A DNA stretch of 64,000 nucleotides from Symbiodinium microadriaticum. Lineage: Eukaryota > Sar > Dinophyceae > Suessiales > Symbiodiniaceae. The DNA lies in contig LSRX01000062.1 in NCBI GenBank assembly GCA_001939145.1, positions 751,063 through 815,062 on the forward strand. The letters are read 5' to 3'. Shown here in pieces: positions 9,432 through 19,019 of this stretch. Position numbers and translations under genes: made by a program. The notes beneath the pieces were generated by a model. The model made no database searches. It saw only the letters and a program-made list of their open reading frames with translations, and was not told the origin of the DNA. Each line of letters begins with the position of its first letter. The stretch's first letter is position 1.

Positions 9432-9919
9432 AACTTTGTAACCTTGAGCCCTTCAATGCACGCTTCTCCGATCTATCTACCCATAGGCTCCTAAGTAGTT
9501 TCCTTGTTGTTGCTTATATTCAGAATCCTCTCAGGTAATCCCAAAAAAAGAACTACTTAGGAGCCTATGGGTAGACTAAGCAAGGAAGCTGCAGTTGGAA
9601 ACTGCAGACCCAGTAGTCTGGCATCATCCCTGTTTTTAGCAGAGATGCATTGGGTTACGCTGGGAACAAGCTTGAGAACGCCAGAGAAACACCCATATTA
9701 TGTCAACCTCAAGTTTCGTAAAGATCTTCGGGGTAACCGATTGAATAACTTCCCCCAAGGGTCCATGTACCCAAATAGATATACTCTGGCCCCAAAGTAC
9801 CCAAATAGGGACTACTTTAAGACCAAAGTATATCTATTTGGGCACATGGACCCTTAGGGTTCTACAGGAAGTACATCGGAAAGCCAAGCTTCGTCCACGA
9901 GCTCTACCTGCAGCCACGG
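9432..9919 (+). CDS. Host exon split by two hairpins (B and G); strongest example
   Basis: A GTAG acceptor precedes and GTTGGT follows. A family B element (9,480-9,571, TA on both sides) and a family G element (9,753-9,859, TTC on both sides) interrupt it. With both removed, about 96 codons read through: ELCNLEPFNARFSDLSRLSK, then KEAAVGNCRPSSLASSLFLA, EMHWVTLGTSLRTPEKHPYY, VNLKFRKDLRGNRLNNFYRK and YIGKPSFVHELYLQPR. All three segments share composition and phase. The family is not recognised; the basic, aromatic C-terminal part looks like a folded domain. Confidence 0.85.
9480..9571. mobile_element. Hairpin element, family B, TSD TA, inside an exon
   Basis: CCCATAGGCTCCTAAGTAG... to ...CTACTTAGGAGCCTATGGG with TA at 9,478-9,479 and 9,572-9,573. 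Confidence 0.85.
9753..9859. mobile_element. Hairpin element, family G, TSD TTC, inside the same exon
   Basis: CCCCAAGGGTCCATGTACCC... to ...GGGCACATGGACCCTTAGGG with TTC at 9,750-9,752 and 9,860-9,862. Confidence 0.85.
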
Positions 9920-10022
9920 GTTGGTGCCTGCCTGGCTGTTAGCGGTGGGGTTTCCCTAACCCTTCGCATCAAAAGGGCTTTTTAGGGTTTTAGGGTTTTA
10001 GGTCTAGGGCTTAAAGGTTTAG

Positions 10023-10463
10023 ACCCTTAGCATCAGAATAGCCCAAAAGCCTTATGTAACAGGGTCTTTGGGCCCAACAACCTTAAACATTCAGTCCTTT
10101 GAGGGTAAGGGTAAAGGTCCAAAGGCCCAACGAATAGGCAATGTACGGGCCTGAAGGATTAGAATAGGGGTTTGGGGGATCCTTCTATAGCATAACTCTG
10201 TAAAATGGACTATTCATAAGGAGCTTTAAGTAAGGGGCATTCTTGGTAATTCTATTTAACTCCTATATATATATATAACTATAACCTGGGTCTAGGATCG
10301 CATAAACAGTACGTCCCCCAAGTGCCCAGATATGGTTAATGACGTAAATCCTTCATTACCTTAGTATGCCTGTAAGCCTCACCGTTAGCATCAACATAGC
10401 CCGAAGGCCTTAAATAATAGGGTCTTTGGGCCCAAAAGCCTTAAAATATGAGTCCTTTGAGGA
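10023..10463. mobile_element. Two family C hairpins and AT-rich spacer
   Basis: C elements at 10,023-10,111 and 10,379-10,463, with an E-type fragment near 10,332-10,365. No exon seen between. Confidence 0.65.
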
Positions 10464-10486
10464 GATGTAGTATTAATAAAGTTGTA

Positions 10487-10652
10487 GGTCTGCTGGTTAC
10501 CCAAACCCAAAGGGTCCTATGTACCTGTAGGGTTTTCATATTAGAAATTACTATTATGATTCAGGGAAGTATCCCCCCTAACCGTACATAGGGCCCTTTG
10601 AACTTTGGGAAAGGATCCACAGGAAGTGTGTCGGGCCTTCTCGTCTCGGCGG
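10487..10652 (+). CDS. Host exon split by a family D hairpin
   Basis: TTGTAG precedes and GTTCGGG follows. The D element (10,507-10,600) has AAC on both sides. Joined, the exon reads SAGYPNFGKGSTGSVSGLL to VSAG, a Gly/Ser-rich segment. Unknown; short, so confidence is moderate. Confidence 0.55.
10507..10600. mobile_element. Hairpin element, family D, TSD AAC, inside an exon
   Basis: CCAAAGGGTCCTATGTACC... to ...CGTACATAGGGCCCTTTG with AAC at 10,504-10,506 and 10,601-10,603. Confidence 0.75.
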
Positions 10653-10679
10653 GTTCGGGAGTCCTACACCCTATGAGCC

Positions 10680-11200
10680 CTCGACGGGTTTGGGGTTTAG
10701 GGGTTTAGGGTTTTGGGGTTTTGGGTTTTGGGGTTTAGGGTTTTGGGGGATTAGGGTTCGGGTTAAGGAGTTTAGGATTTAGGGGTTTGGGGTTTAGGGG
10801 TTTTTGGGGAAGTGGGGCAAGGCAACTCCGCAACTGTCTCGAAGTGAACGGTTTAAGGGCCCTGCAGAGCCATTCTTCTGTCCCCAACACTCACTAGCCC
10901 TGCTCCAGAAGGCATAAGCCTAGACCTGCAGAACCCTGCATATTCCCACGTACTCCCGAATAAGAACCCAGTGGCAAGTTCATCGTACATCTAGAACATC
11001 CTTGCAGAGTCCAAGAGCCCCACCCCTCAACCTCCAGTTGCAAAGATCGTGTAGAGTTTAGAGCGAAGAAGCCCTGCGCCCTAAACCTCAAGCCACTCAA
11101 CCGAGACCCTTGAATCCCCAAATACTAGCCCAGAGACCCCACTAACTAAGAAATATACCGTATTATAGGAACCCTAAACACTAAACCCTAAACACAGGAA
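10680..11200. repeat. Telomere-like array and spacer
   Basis: TTTAGGG/TTTTGGGG units at 10,685-10,810, then a stretch without supportable exon and a CCCTAAA patch at 11,165-11,190. Confidence 0.7.
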
Positions 11201-11427
11201 ACCTAATGAAATGTCAGGTACATTCCTTACTCGAGGGTGTTGGAGTCTCTGGGAAACTGCGTCTACCCCGAACTACCAGGCGACTACCGAATGTGTAGAG
11301 GAGGGCCTGCGAAATCGTTGCCGTGTTGTCCCTGGCAGGAAAGTGGCTGAGGCTTCAGGCTTGAGTAAAATACTCTTGATTCCGGTGCTGATGACAAGAA
11401 TGGTGATGAAATGATAATAGTGCGGTC

Positions 11428-11508
11428 GTGGTGGTCGTCTTGGAGGTTGTGGTGGTCGTGGTGGTCGTGGTGGCGATGGTGGTGGTGATGGTCGTGGTGG
11501 TTGGTTGC
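11428..11508. repeat. GGT trinucleotide repeat
   Basis: Imperfect (GGT/GTC)n. Opposite-strand Pro/Thr-rich ORFs over it are low-complexity artefacts. Confidence 0.85.
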
Positions 11509-11529
11509 CTTGTGTTATTCTTTGGGATC

Positions 11530-11811
11530 CGAGCCATCTTGAAAATGGGCAAAGAAACACGGATCTTGCTGTGCTGAGTTCTGCATCTGAGGTTGCCACG
11601 CATCGTCCAAGATTCGGTCTGGTCCGTTGCTCTCGCCCTGAACAGGATAGCATCTGGGCCCTAGTTGAGGACTGTTATACCTCAGGCTACCATGATGGGG
11701 ATCTACGGTATATAGGAGGGTTCCCTCATGATGGCAGCTTGGCTAAATTTCCTTAACCAGAACCAAAACCACTGGATGGCTTTCTGGACTGAGCGGCAAC
11801 CCACTGTCCAG
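11530..11811 (+). CDS. Host gene (11.5-13.0 kb): first visible exon(s), with a frame change
   Basis: The first part (about 11,545-11,712) reads NTDLAVLSSASEVATHRPRF to EDCYTSGYHDGDLR. From about 11,717 a different frame reads EGSLMMAAWLNFLNQNQNHW to ERQPTVQ and stops at a perfect donor GTAAGT (11,812). The two frames overlap with no room for an intron, so there is either a one-base frameshift or two alternative starts. The ATGATG at 11,728 could start the second. Product unknown. Confidence 0.55.
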
Positions 11812-12135
11812 GTAAGTTGGGGTTCAGGATTCAGGAATTAAGGTTTTTTTTCGGTGCCATGGGACTTTAAGTTAGGGTTTGGGGTTTAGGGTTTAGGGTT
11901 TAGGGCTTCTGGTGTCACAATAGCAGCCAATCTATGGGGGGGGTTATCGATACGGGTTCAGGCCATCGGGTTTTAGAACATAACATAACTCTTAGAGGGG
12001 GTCGCAGCTTCTGTTGGTAGGGGCAAAGCTAAGAGTTCACAAAGCAACTAGTTTAGGGTGCAGGACTGTATTGTTTACAGTATTTGCATACAGATAGTCA
12101 ACTCCGTTGTTTGGCATGCTGTTGCTTGATGACAG

Positions 12136-12190
12136 AACGAGCATCAGTTGCAGGAATTGGCCAGGCTTCACCCGGGAGTTACCGAATCAT
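12136..12190 (+). CDS. Host gene (11.5-13.0 kb): internal exon
   Basis: TTGATGACAG precedes and GTAAAA follows. The 55-b exon reads NEHQLQELARLHPGVTES. Phase 0 in and phase 1 out match the preceding exon (ends ...TVQ, phase 0) and the next exon. Confidence 0.6.
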
Positions 12191-12659
12191 GTAAAACCAA
12201 GATTTGGCCCGATTTTAGATAGACACCAATACCCGCCATAAGAGGGCACTTGCAAGGGTTTAGGACTCGGCAAGAGAACGTATCTGCAACGGTATGCATC
12301 AACTTGCATGGATCGAAGGAAGTGTTCCAGCTTAGGATTTTTCGACCTGAGCTCCTCGTAGAAACGGCTGCGTTACGTTGAGAGGTAGCCTAACTTGAAA
12401 CAACTGCGACTTGAGATCAGATGTCTCTCCTCTGTCAGGCTTTCGCATGTGCGACGTAGGTTTAAGCTTTGCATCTGTGGGCTGTGTAACCTGCTAGACA
12501 GCTAAGCCCGGCAGCCCAGATCTAAAGCCAGCCTAGACCTCTGACCCTAAACTCTTAAAACCCTGGAGCCCTGAGCGCCTATAAAGCCCTAAAGTCCAAA
12601 ACTCAAACCTTGAGATTCCTGCATGAACACCAAACCAATCAACCCTGAACCCCTCCAGT

Positions 12660-12780
12660 TCAGGGTTTAGGGTTTAGGGTCTAGCGCTGAGGGCTTAGGG
12701 TTTAGGGCTTAGGGTTTGGGGTTTAGAGTTTAGGGCTTAGGGTTTAGGGTTTAGGATGGTTTAGGGTTTAGGGCTTCAGT
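12660..12780. repeat. Telomere-like array in an intron
   Basis: TTTAGGG units within the intron between the exons at 12,136 and 12,821. Shows that the arrays occupy introns. Confidence 0.8.
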
Positions 12781-12820
12781 CCTGCAAGTCTTGTTAGAGC
12801 CACTGCCTTTTTGGCGACAG

Positions 12821-13003
12821 ACATCGTAGCCACAGCGGCTGTCCGGGACAAGACGGCGTCCTCGTTCCCCGAGGGGTGGCTTGATACAGTTTTACAAGGG
12901 GCTAAAGTGAAAGTAGATCTGTTATGTGAGGCAAGGAATATCGGTCTGCATCCTGAGCAACCTAGCATTGGAAAGAATTCGTATCCATACGTCCTCATGC
13001 AAG
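12821..13003 (+). CDS. Host gene (11.5-13.0 kb): internal exon
   Basis: A T-rich tract and GCGACAG precede; GTTTCA follows. Joined to the previous exon in phase it reads YIVATAAVRDKTASSFPEGW, LDTVLQGAKVKVDLLCEARN, IGLHPEQPSIGKNSYPYVLM. The phase agreement over three exons makes this a real gene. No family recognised; further exons not found in 13.0-14.1 kb. Confidence 0.65.
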
Positions 13004-14140
13004 GTTTCAAAACAGCTATACTTTAAGGTTCCATCTTTACTGCGGTTAGAGGAATGTTCTTCAATGAAGAGGTTTCCCAATAGTCCATGTCCAAATAGGG
13101 TAGTGCAATCTTAAACCCTAAACTCCTAAACCCTAAGCACCTAAACTCTACATAGGCGGACCCTCGGTCTTGACGGGCTGCGGGGTTTTAAGGGAGATGG
13201 TTGCCTCGCTTCCGGTAGGACTGTGGTTCGGGTTTAGGGGTTAGGGTGGCGCTATCGCACTTTGTAGCATCCGCCAAAAAAAAAACTCGCTCCTCCCACA
13301 CTTCCACCTCGCCCACGGTGAGTGTTTGCCTGGCACCTGCACGGACTTGGCTTCAAGAAAAGAGGCACCCCCTTGACCCCTACATGGCGAACTATCAAAA
13401 TGAACATCTAGACTTAAAACCACCTAAAGCTGATGCAGACCCTACAACTCAAAACCTGAACCCTAAACGGCCCTAAACTCAATACCCTAAGCCCAAAGCC
13501 AAAAACCGTGAACCCACAGCTCAACACCCTAAGCCCCAAACCCGAAACCCGGCTGATGGATCAGGAGCCTGCCCTATAGAAGTCAGACACCTCCTGCAAC
13601 CCTAAACCATCAACCCCTAAACCCTGCAACCCCGACCTCCTTACTCCCATAGGGTCCTAAGTGCCAACAGTTGTAGAAAGAAGGGTTTCTAGAATAGAGA
13701 ACGAACGTGTAGGAACTGCTACTGTGGTTCGGGTAAGTATCCGCCATGTAGGCACTTAGGACCATTTGGGTCTTGAACCTTTAGCCGCAGGCTCCGGGAA
13801 CTCATAATTCTGGGATATTCTGGACGTTTCGGGCCTAAATACCATAGAATGCAAGCCTTTTGAGTGCGATCTGAGCCTTAGAGGAAGTTTAGATTACTTC
13901 CGGAATTAGCAGGCGAGAAGGGGCTCCACATAACTAGAAGCGTGTGTGGTTTGAAATGTGGAGCAGAGGCAGTAGAGGCCACAACGCCGGAGCAGAGAAA
14001 GCAAAGGTACTACGTTCCTTTCCCTGCCGTACGAAGCTACAGGGCCAGGGATTTCTCATGTTCCGGCGTTCTTGCTTCTACTGCAAGGTTCCGAGTGACA
14101 GCCGGAGATAGTTAAGCGAAAGGACACGGAAATACAAAGC
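13004..14140. other. Spacer with repeats
   Basis: CCCTAAA patches (13,110-13,145; 13,440-13,560; 13,600-13,630) and a family D hairpin at 13,646-13,770. Weak exon-like stretches on both strands around 13,260-13,380 contradict each other and are not called. Confidence 0.5.
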
Positions 14141-14601
14141 CTAGCTTTTCCTGCCAGATGCGGAAGGTATGATTAAGGTAGGTTCAGGCAACAGGTAGCA
14201 CACTGCCACCCGTCTGCCCTGCCGCGTTGCCATCCTGAATTTGGAGCCACGCACGACTCCGATCAGCCATCGCTCGGTGTAGTCGATGCTCTTGTTGGGC
14301 TTCCCAACCCAAAGGCTCCATGTACCTTTATAGTAGCTACTTAGGCCAGTTACTTAGGCCCTAAAGGGGTCCCTAAAAAGGTACTTTAAGGCCTAAGTAT
14401 CTACTATGAAGGTACATGGAGCCTTTGGGCAAGGTGTTCCTTAGGGATCTCGTCCCGCTGGATCAAGACCATGTCTTTGCCCGCAGGATCGGGAGGACAG
14501 CAGTCCTCCAACCCGAACATCTCATCGAGATGTCCGTCCTCCTCCCATCTCATTCCGATGAGGTCCTCTTTGCCAGGCAAAGTTCGGCCACCCTCACACT
14601 T
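14141..14601 (-). CDS. Host gene (14.1-15.1 kb, minus): terminal exon split by a family A hairpin
   Basis: Acceptor TTCGTTCAG precedes (minus strand). The first part reads KCEGGRTLPGKEDLIGMRWE, EDGHLDEMFGLEDCCPPDPA, GKDMVLIQRDEIPKEHL. The family A element (14,308-14,429) follows, with TTG (minus strand) on both sides. With one TTG kept the frame continues GKPNKSIDYTERWLIGVVRG, SKFRMATRQGRRVAVCYLLP, EPTLIIPSASGRKS and TAG at 14,143-14,141. About 112 codons in all. Family not recognised. The two halves match in phase and composition, so the insertion is recent or is removed. Confidence 0.85.
14308..14429. mobile_element. Hairpin element, family A, TSD CAA/TTG, inside an exon
   Basis: CCCAAAGGCTCCATGTACC... 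to ...GGTACATGGAGCCTTTGGG, with a small internal duplication (ACTTAGGCC twice). CAA at 14,305-14,307 and 14,430-14,432. Confidence 0.85.
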
Positions 14602-14779
14602 CTGAACGAATCCGCAGCCCGTCACAAAACACATGTGACAAATAATATGACTCAACACCCAAGCCACAAATCCGACACTCGTAATACACTGTGCCCCCCC
14701 TCCCATGCTAAACCCTACAAGATTAATTTTCTCATCACATAGACCAAAACCCCTGTGCATTCATCCTTGAGCACTGCAC

Positions 14780-14914
14780 CTGCTTCTCTGTGAGGAAATT
14801 TCTCCTACCATATGAAGGAAGCATGGCAAACAAGGTGCTCTCCTTGTTACTGGAACTTAGATTAAGCTTCTGAGCAAGATCCCGGTCTAGCATCGTAAAC
14901 TCTAGATCCGTACC
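14780..14914 (-). CDS. Host gene (14.1-15.1 kb, minus): internal exon
   Basis: Acceptor CTTGGAG and donor GTGCAG on the minus strand. Reads GTDLEFTMLDRDLAQKLNLS, SSNKESTLFAMLPSYGRRNF, LTEKQ: exactly 45 codons, phase 0 to phase 0, which fits the terminal exon. Confidence 0.7.
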
Positions 14915-15050
14915 CTCCAAGCCCCCCCCCCAAAAAAAAAATCATCCTAAAGAGTTGTGTGGTATCTTGTGCTAAAATGCAAATGCTGAGTAACGAATGG
15001 TGGTACATGGCATGACCACGTATTCCGCTTTCTATATCAAGTCGGCGGAC

Positions 15051-15128
15051 CTGTCTTCTTGATGACAAGGAAGCGACCAGTCTGCCCCTTGCAAGAGATG
15101 AACTTGCCGGAACCAGAGATGGTCCCAC
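15051..15128 (-). CDS. Host gene (14.1-15.1 kb, minus): upstream exon
   Basis: Acceptor CTCCCTAAG and donor GTCCGCC. Reads GTISGSGKFISCKGQTGRFL VIKKT. Its out-phase (1) does not match the next exon as drawn, so an unseen mini-exon or a different border is likely. Confidence 0.55.
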
Positions 15129-15129
15129 C

Positions 15130-15960
15130 TTAGGGAGAGGGTTGCGCTATCGGGTTCCCAAAGGGTTTATGTGGCTTCCTAGAGCTTAGTGAAAGTTTAC
15201 TGTGTTTTCACTCGCATCAAAATTGGTAAGGAATGTATACTAATTCATATTAACTCGGGTGATTCACTGTAGTTCACGTAAAGCCGTAAAGCAGGTCCAT
15301 CCTTAAGGGCCCTGAGAACCATGATAATAACAATAATATGCTATCAACCCCTTCAAACTTCATTATAATGAAAAATCCTAAGAACACTGATGCATCAGCC
15401 GGACGGGCTTGTACAGGGGCTGTTGTGGTGCTTGGACTGTCCGCTTCCTGGTTGCATCGATGTTTAGACGGCCGTGTATGGTGAGCATTTAAGTGTTTAG
15501 CCGTTTAGCTTGTAGGGATTTGGGGGTGCAGGGGCTGAGTGTTATAGAAGGGTTGTGTTTTAACAATGCATGGCGCATGATTGCCTTGCGAATGGAATAC
15601 TATGTTGTAAGCATAACAGCAGCAACACGACCATTTAATTATGGAACCATGCACCTACACAAAGCTTCCAGGAATCACCAGACAAAACAGCATGCATGAG
15701 CACAAACTCTGCACCCTAGCAAGCCCTACATAAACCGTACCGACACCCTCAACCCGAAACCCCCAACGCAGAGGTTTAATATGTGTAAATATAAAATAGT
15801 GACTCGGTCCCCAAGAATCTCAAAACATAACTGCTAAGGGCCGGAGGGCATATGGCATATGACTAAGAGCCTTTGGGCCGTGGGGTTATTGTCGTCGCAA
15901 AGCCACAAAAGCCTTTAGCCTCAGATCTCTGCAACCCCTGCAACCCTCCTTTGATATAGA
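15130..15960. other. Spacer without supportable gene
   Basis: AT-rich in parts. A 68-codon ORF at 15,493-15,699 has no coding character that I can defend. Confidence 0.4.
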
Positions 15961-15997
15961 ACCCTACTTGAAGAAACCCCAAACTCTAAACCCCAGC

Positions 15998-16322
15998 CCG
16001 AAATCCCTAAACCCCTCAAGCCCAAAAACTAAACCCCTGAAAAACCCTGAACCCTTAAACCACTAAACCCCTAAACCCTAAACCCCTGAACCCCTAAACC
16101 CTGAACCGTCTTCTGGAGTTGTGACACTGTGACCCTAAACCCTAACCCCCAAATCCCTAAACCCCTAAAGCCCAAAAACTAAACCCCTAAACCCCTAAAC
16201 CCTAAACCCCTGAAAAACCCTGAACCCTTAAACCACTAAACCCCTAAACCTGTAAACCCTAAACCCCTAAAACCCCTAAACCCCTAAACCCTGAACCGTC
16301 TTCTGGAGTTGCGACACTGTGA
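15998..16322. repeat. Duplicated CCCTAAAC block
   Basis: Two direct copies, of about 137 and 180 b, of a telomere-like block ending in the same unique tag (GTCTTCTGGAGTTG then GACACTGTGA) at about 16,110-16,133 and 16,298-16,322. Confidence 0.8.
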
Positions 16323-16324
16323 AG

Positions 16325-16393
16325 GCTTTCGAAGTCTGAGGCCCTGGCAGGTGTGTTTGAAGTCGCAAGCCCCGAGCTTCTCCGGACCTCTCG
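16325..16393 (+). CDS. Possible small host exon
   Basis: GTGAAG precedes and GTTTAT follows. Reads SKSEALAGVFEVASPELLRT. Good composition but only about 22 codons. Confidence 0.4.
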
Positions 16394-16868
16394 GTTTATT
16401 TTTCTTAAGGTCCGTTTACAGGGTTTTAGGGCTTAGGGCTTTACGGTTTTAGGATTTAAGAGTTTCGGGCTTTAGGGCTTCAGGGTGGGTTTAGGGCTTT
16501 ATTTTTGTTTTTGCGCTGGGGCTGTTTGAAGGGTTTTAGGATTTTAGGGTTTAGGTTTTAGGATTTTAGGGTTTATGGTTTAGGGTTTTTTGGGTTTAGG
16601 GTGCCTTGAAGGAGTCCCTCTCCCGGTACTTTACGGCCTGGCCCTAAGGCTCCAAAGGACCCAATAATAAGGTACTTGCGTTTAGGGTTTTGGGGTTTGC
16701 AATATAGTTTGGGAGAGTATCTGATTATTAGCTCATTGGACCCTTCTTAGGGCAAGCAATTATGGAACAGATGGGTCATTCTATAAATTAGGGTCCCTTT
16801 TGAGGGGTCCTTTTGAAAGGGTGCCGTACTATATTATATTGGGGACATACCAAGGGGCCCTAGTTTAG

Positions 16869-17218
16869 AGAACTATTCATTCGGTTGATGATGATGATGA
16901 TATATATATATATATATCCTGCATGACCCATAATAAGGAATATAATTACCATAGTTCCCATAGTTTAGGGTCCTCAAGGTAATGCAGGATTTATATCATC
17001 AACCGCATGGGTACACGGACATTGAGCCTGTGGGATTCAACTTGGACCTCACCGACCAGAACACAGGGGTTCCGCGTTCCTGCACGTCTGCTCCTGGCAG
17101 GCCCAGAGGGTACTTTGTACTGTTTTGGGGGGATACTTCCCTGAATCAGAATAGTAATTGCTAGTATGGAAACCCTACATTCTCGTACAAAGGGCCCTTT
17201 AGGAGGCACTCCCTGAAG
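16869..17218 (+). CDS. Host exon split by two hairpins (E and D)
   Basis: GTTTAG precedes and GTGTTCC follows. The E element (16,881-17,005, CAT on both sides) and the D element (17,102-17,203, AGG on both sides) interrupt it. With both removed the exon reads RTIHGYTDIEPVGFNLDLTD to QNTGVPRSCTSAPGRHSLK, one frame across three segments. Unknown protein. Confidence 0.8.
16881..17005. mobile_element. Hairpin element, family E, TSD CAT, inside an exon
   Basis: TCGGTTGATGATGATGATG, a (TA)n loop insertion, then ...AATGCAGGATTTATATCATCAACCG; CAT at 16,878-16,880 and 17,006-17,008. The TA run suggests a microsatellite grew inside it. Confidence 0.8.
17102..17203. mobile_element. Hairpin element, family D, TSD AGG, inside the same exon
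   Basis: CCCAGAGGGTACTTTGTACTG... to ...CGTACAAAGGGCCCTTTAGG; AGG at 17,099-17,101 and 17,204-17,206. Confidence 0.75.
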
Positions 17219-17600
17219 GTGTTCCATTCAACCCAAAATCCTACAGAGAAGTGGCTCATGACCCCTTGATTAAGCGTAGGTGTAGTGCCTAAATACAGAT
17301 ACTCGGAGTTGCAGGTACCTTGTCGAATACTAACCTACTTAACTACTCTCCGAAACCCAAGTGCCTGAATACTGGGTCGTTTGCCTTGGGGGGTATCGTT
17401 ATCTTGGAGTAGTTGTAAGCACCTTAATTGGCGTTATAAGTAATAATAGATATAGTTCAACCCCAAATACTAAGTCCCATGATCCTTTAAGCCCTTACAC
17501 CCCTATAGATCCTTTATAAAAACCATGAAGGGAACCCTATTATAGAAGCCTGCAGTAAGAATCAAAGGAAATTTAGGTATTATATACTAAGGAAGCCCGT
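17219..17600. other. Spacer with a hairpin-like remnant
   Basis: Contains ACTAAGTCCCATGATCC-type sequence (17,470-17,500), an arm shared with 4,290-4,310, 21,488-21,602 and 49,255-49,280. This points to another hairpin family. No gene seen. Confidence 0.4.
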
Positions 17601-17621
17601 GCCGAAGTCATCGCCACCGAG

Positions 17622-17682
17622 ATGCTGAGGGCGCGGATGTTGTTGGAGTCGGACAGCTCCTGACACAGCTCGAGCTCTAGTA
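17622..17682 (-). CDS. Possible small host exon
   Basis: Minus strand: CTTACTAG then LELCQELSDSNNIRALSIS then GTGGCG. GC-rich third positions; about 20 codons only. Confidence 0.35.
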
Positions 17683-17916
17683 AGGGTTTAGGGTTTAGGT
17701 CTTATGCAAGGTGTTATAGGGTGTCAGAGTTTCTAGGTCTGTGGGCCTCAATCTGTAACCCTAACCCTAAAGCCCTATAAACCCTAAACCCCCGTATAGA
17801 ACACCCAAGGAATCCGTAGCCGTCGGGGAGCCACCCTGAAGGCAGGCTGCTAGGAGAAGAATCAAGACTCAAGCTAGCAAGGGTGGTATATGAAGGTTAC
17901 AAGGCCTTACATGGTT

Positions 17917-18040
17917 CTACTCGGCTTTACACGATTTCTCCTCCAGCAATGCTGCATCGATATCCTCGCCGTCAGCTGGCTCATCCTCCATCGGACGAAA
18001 GAACAGGAACGTGATGAGTGATGACCGAATGTCGGGTGCA
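17917..18040 (-). CDS. Host gene (17.9-18.3 kb, minus): terminal exon
   Basis: Acceptor TACGAG on the minus strand. Reads APDIRSSLITFLFFRPMEDE to PADGEDIDAALLEEKSCKAE and TAG at 17,919-17,917. The hydrophobic FLFF start followed by an acidic C-terminal tail suggests a membrane protein with a cytosolic tail (inference). Confidence 0.65.
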
Positions 18041-18169
18041 CTCGTATTGAAGGACTTTAGTTTCGAACTGTGGGCGGCTTTGTGGAGAAGAAAGATTTTG
18101 GTTCAGGGTTGAAGGTTTCGAGTGGAGGAGGAGGAGTTGGAGAAGGAGGAGGACACCCGTGCAGAGCAC

Positions 18170-18269
18170 CCTTATGCACATGATGCGTCCCCGTGCAAAC
18201 ACCTCAACCTCTACGAGGCTTTGGTACGGCTCCCGGAATTTGAGGCTTATATAGTGATGGGGGCGAGGG
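18170..18269 (-). CDS. Host gene (17.9-18.3 kb, minus): penultimate exon
   Basis: Acceptor CTGTAG and donor GTGCTC. Reads SPRPHHYISLKFREPYQSLV EVEVFARGRIMCI. It ends in phase 2 (AG); joined to the T opening the terminal exon this gives Ser and then the frame above, so the splice phase agrees. Family not recognised. Confidence 0.65.
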
Positions 18270-18339
18270 CTACAGCCATGACTTGACCACACGATGATTA
18301 AAGTAGCTAGCCACAAGTCGATCCGCCAAATGCTGGACA

Positions 18340-18600
18340 GTATCCCCTAAACCCTAAACTCCCTAAACACTAAACCCCTGACTCCCTAAACCCCTAAACC
18401 CTAAACCCCTAAACAGTGTCCGGGTAGCTGTCTGGTGAATCCTAAATCCTGGTCTCGCATGGCTTTCCGATGCCAAAGTAACAGACTAAACCTGGACTAA
18501 ACCTCAGAGTCTCGAAATCCCCAGATTTTAGGGTTTAGGGTTTACGGCTTTATTTAGGGCTTTAGGGCTTAGGGCTTTAGGTTTTAGGGTTTTTGGGAAC
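18340..18600. repeat. Telomere-like patches
   Basis: CCCTAAAC units (18,343-18,415) and TTTAGGG units (18,525-18,595) in opposite orientation. Confidence 0.75.
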
Positions 18601-18679
18601 CTTACGGCCCTGTTCACCCCAAACACGTCTAAAGATCCGCAGACCCCCAACCCGTGAGCCCTGAAACCCTTTGCAAAAC

Positions 18680-18781
18680 CCATACGGCTGATGATGTAAA
18701 TCCTGCCTTGCCTTAAGGACCCCTAAACTATGCGGATTACGATATCTTGAAAAATTCATGGGTAATGCAGGATTTACATCG
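18680..18781. mobile_element. Hairpin element, family E
   Basis: ACGGCTGATGATGTAAATCC... to ...GGTAATGCAGGATTTACATC. Flanks not assigned to an exon. Confidence 0.7.
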
Positions 18782-18783
18782 GA

Positions 18784-19013
18784 TCCCTTAGAGGAACCCT
18801 TATAGATCCCTTGAAGGAGCCCTTATAGATCCGTTTGAGGAACCCTGGTACATCCCTTCAAGGAAGCCTTTATAGGTCCCTTACTTTAAGGGGACATAAA
18901 GGAACCCTTGTAGATCCCTTGAAGGAGCCCTCAGAGACATAGATCCGTTAAGGCGCCCTGATAGACCCCTTAAGGAGCCCTCAGCGGGCTCTTTACGGAG
19001 CCCTCATAGATCC
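18784..19013. repeat. About 23-b imperfect tandem repeat
   Basis: About ten copies of ATAGATCCCTTGAAGGAGCC with variation. Each unit holds the small palindrome CCCTTGAAGG. It lies directly after the E hairpin. Confidence 0.75.
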
Positions 19014-19019
19014 CTGCCC

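Noticed and set aside
11273-11653. Pro/Arg-rich minus-strand ORF
   Set aside because: Driven by the GGT trinucleotide repeat.
13241-13476. Exon-like sequence on both strands
   Set aside because: The plus reading has a GTGAGT donor and the minus reading a plausible peptide; they exclude each other and an (A)10 run makes both unsafe.
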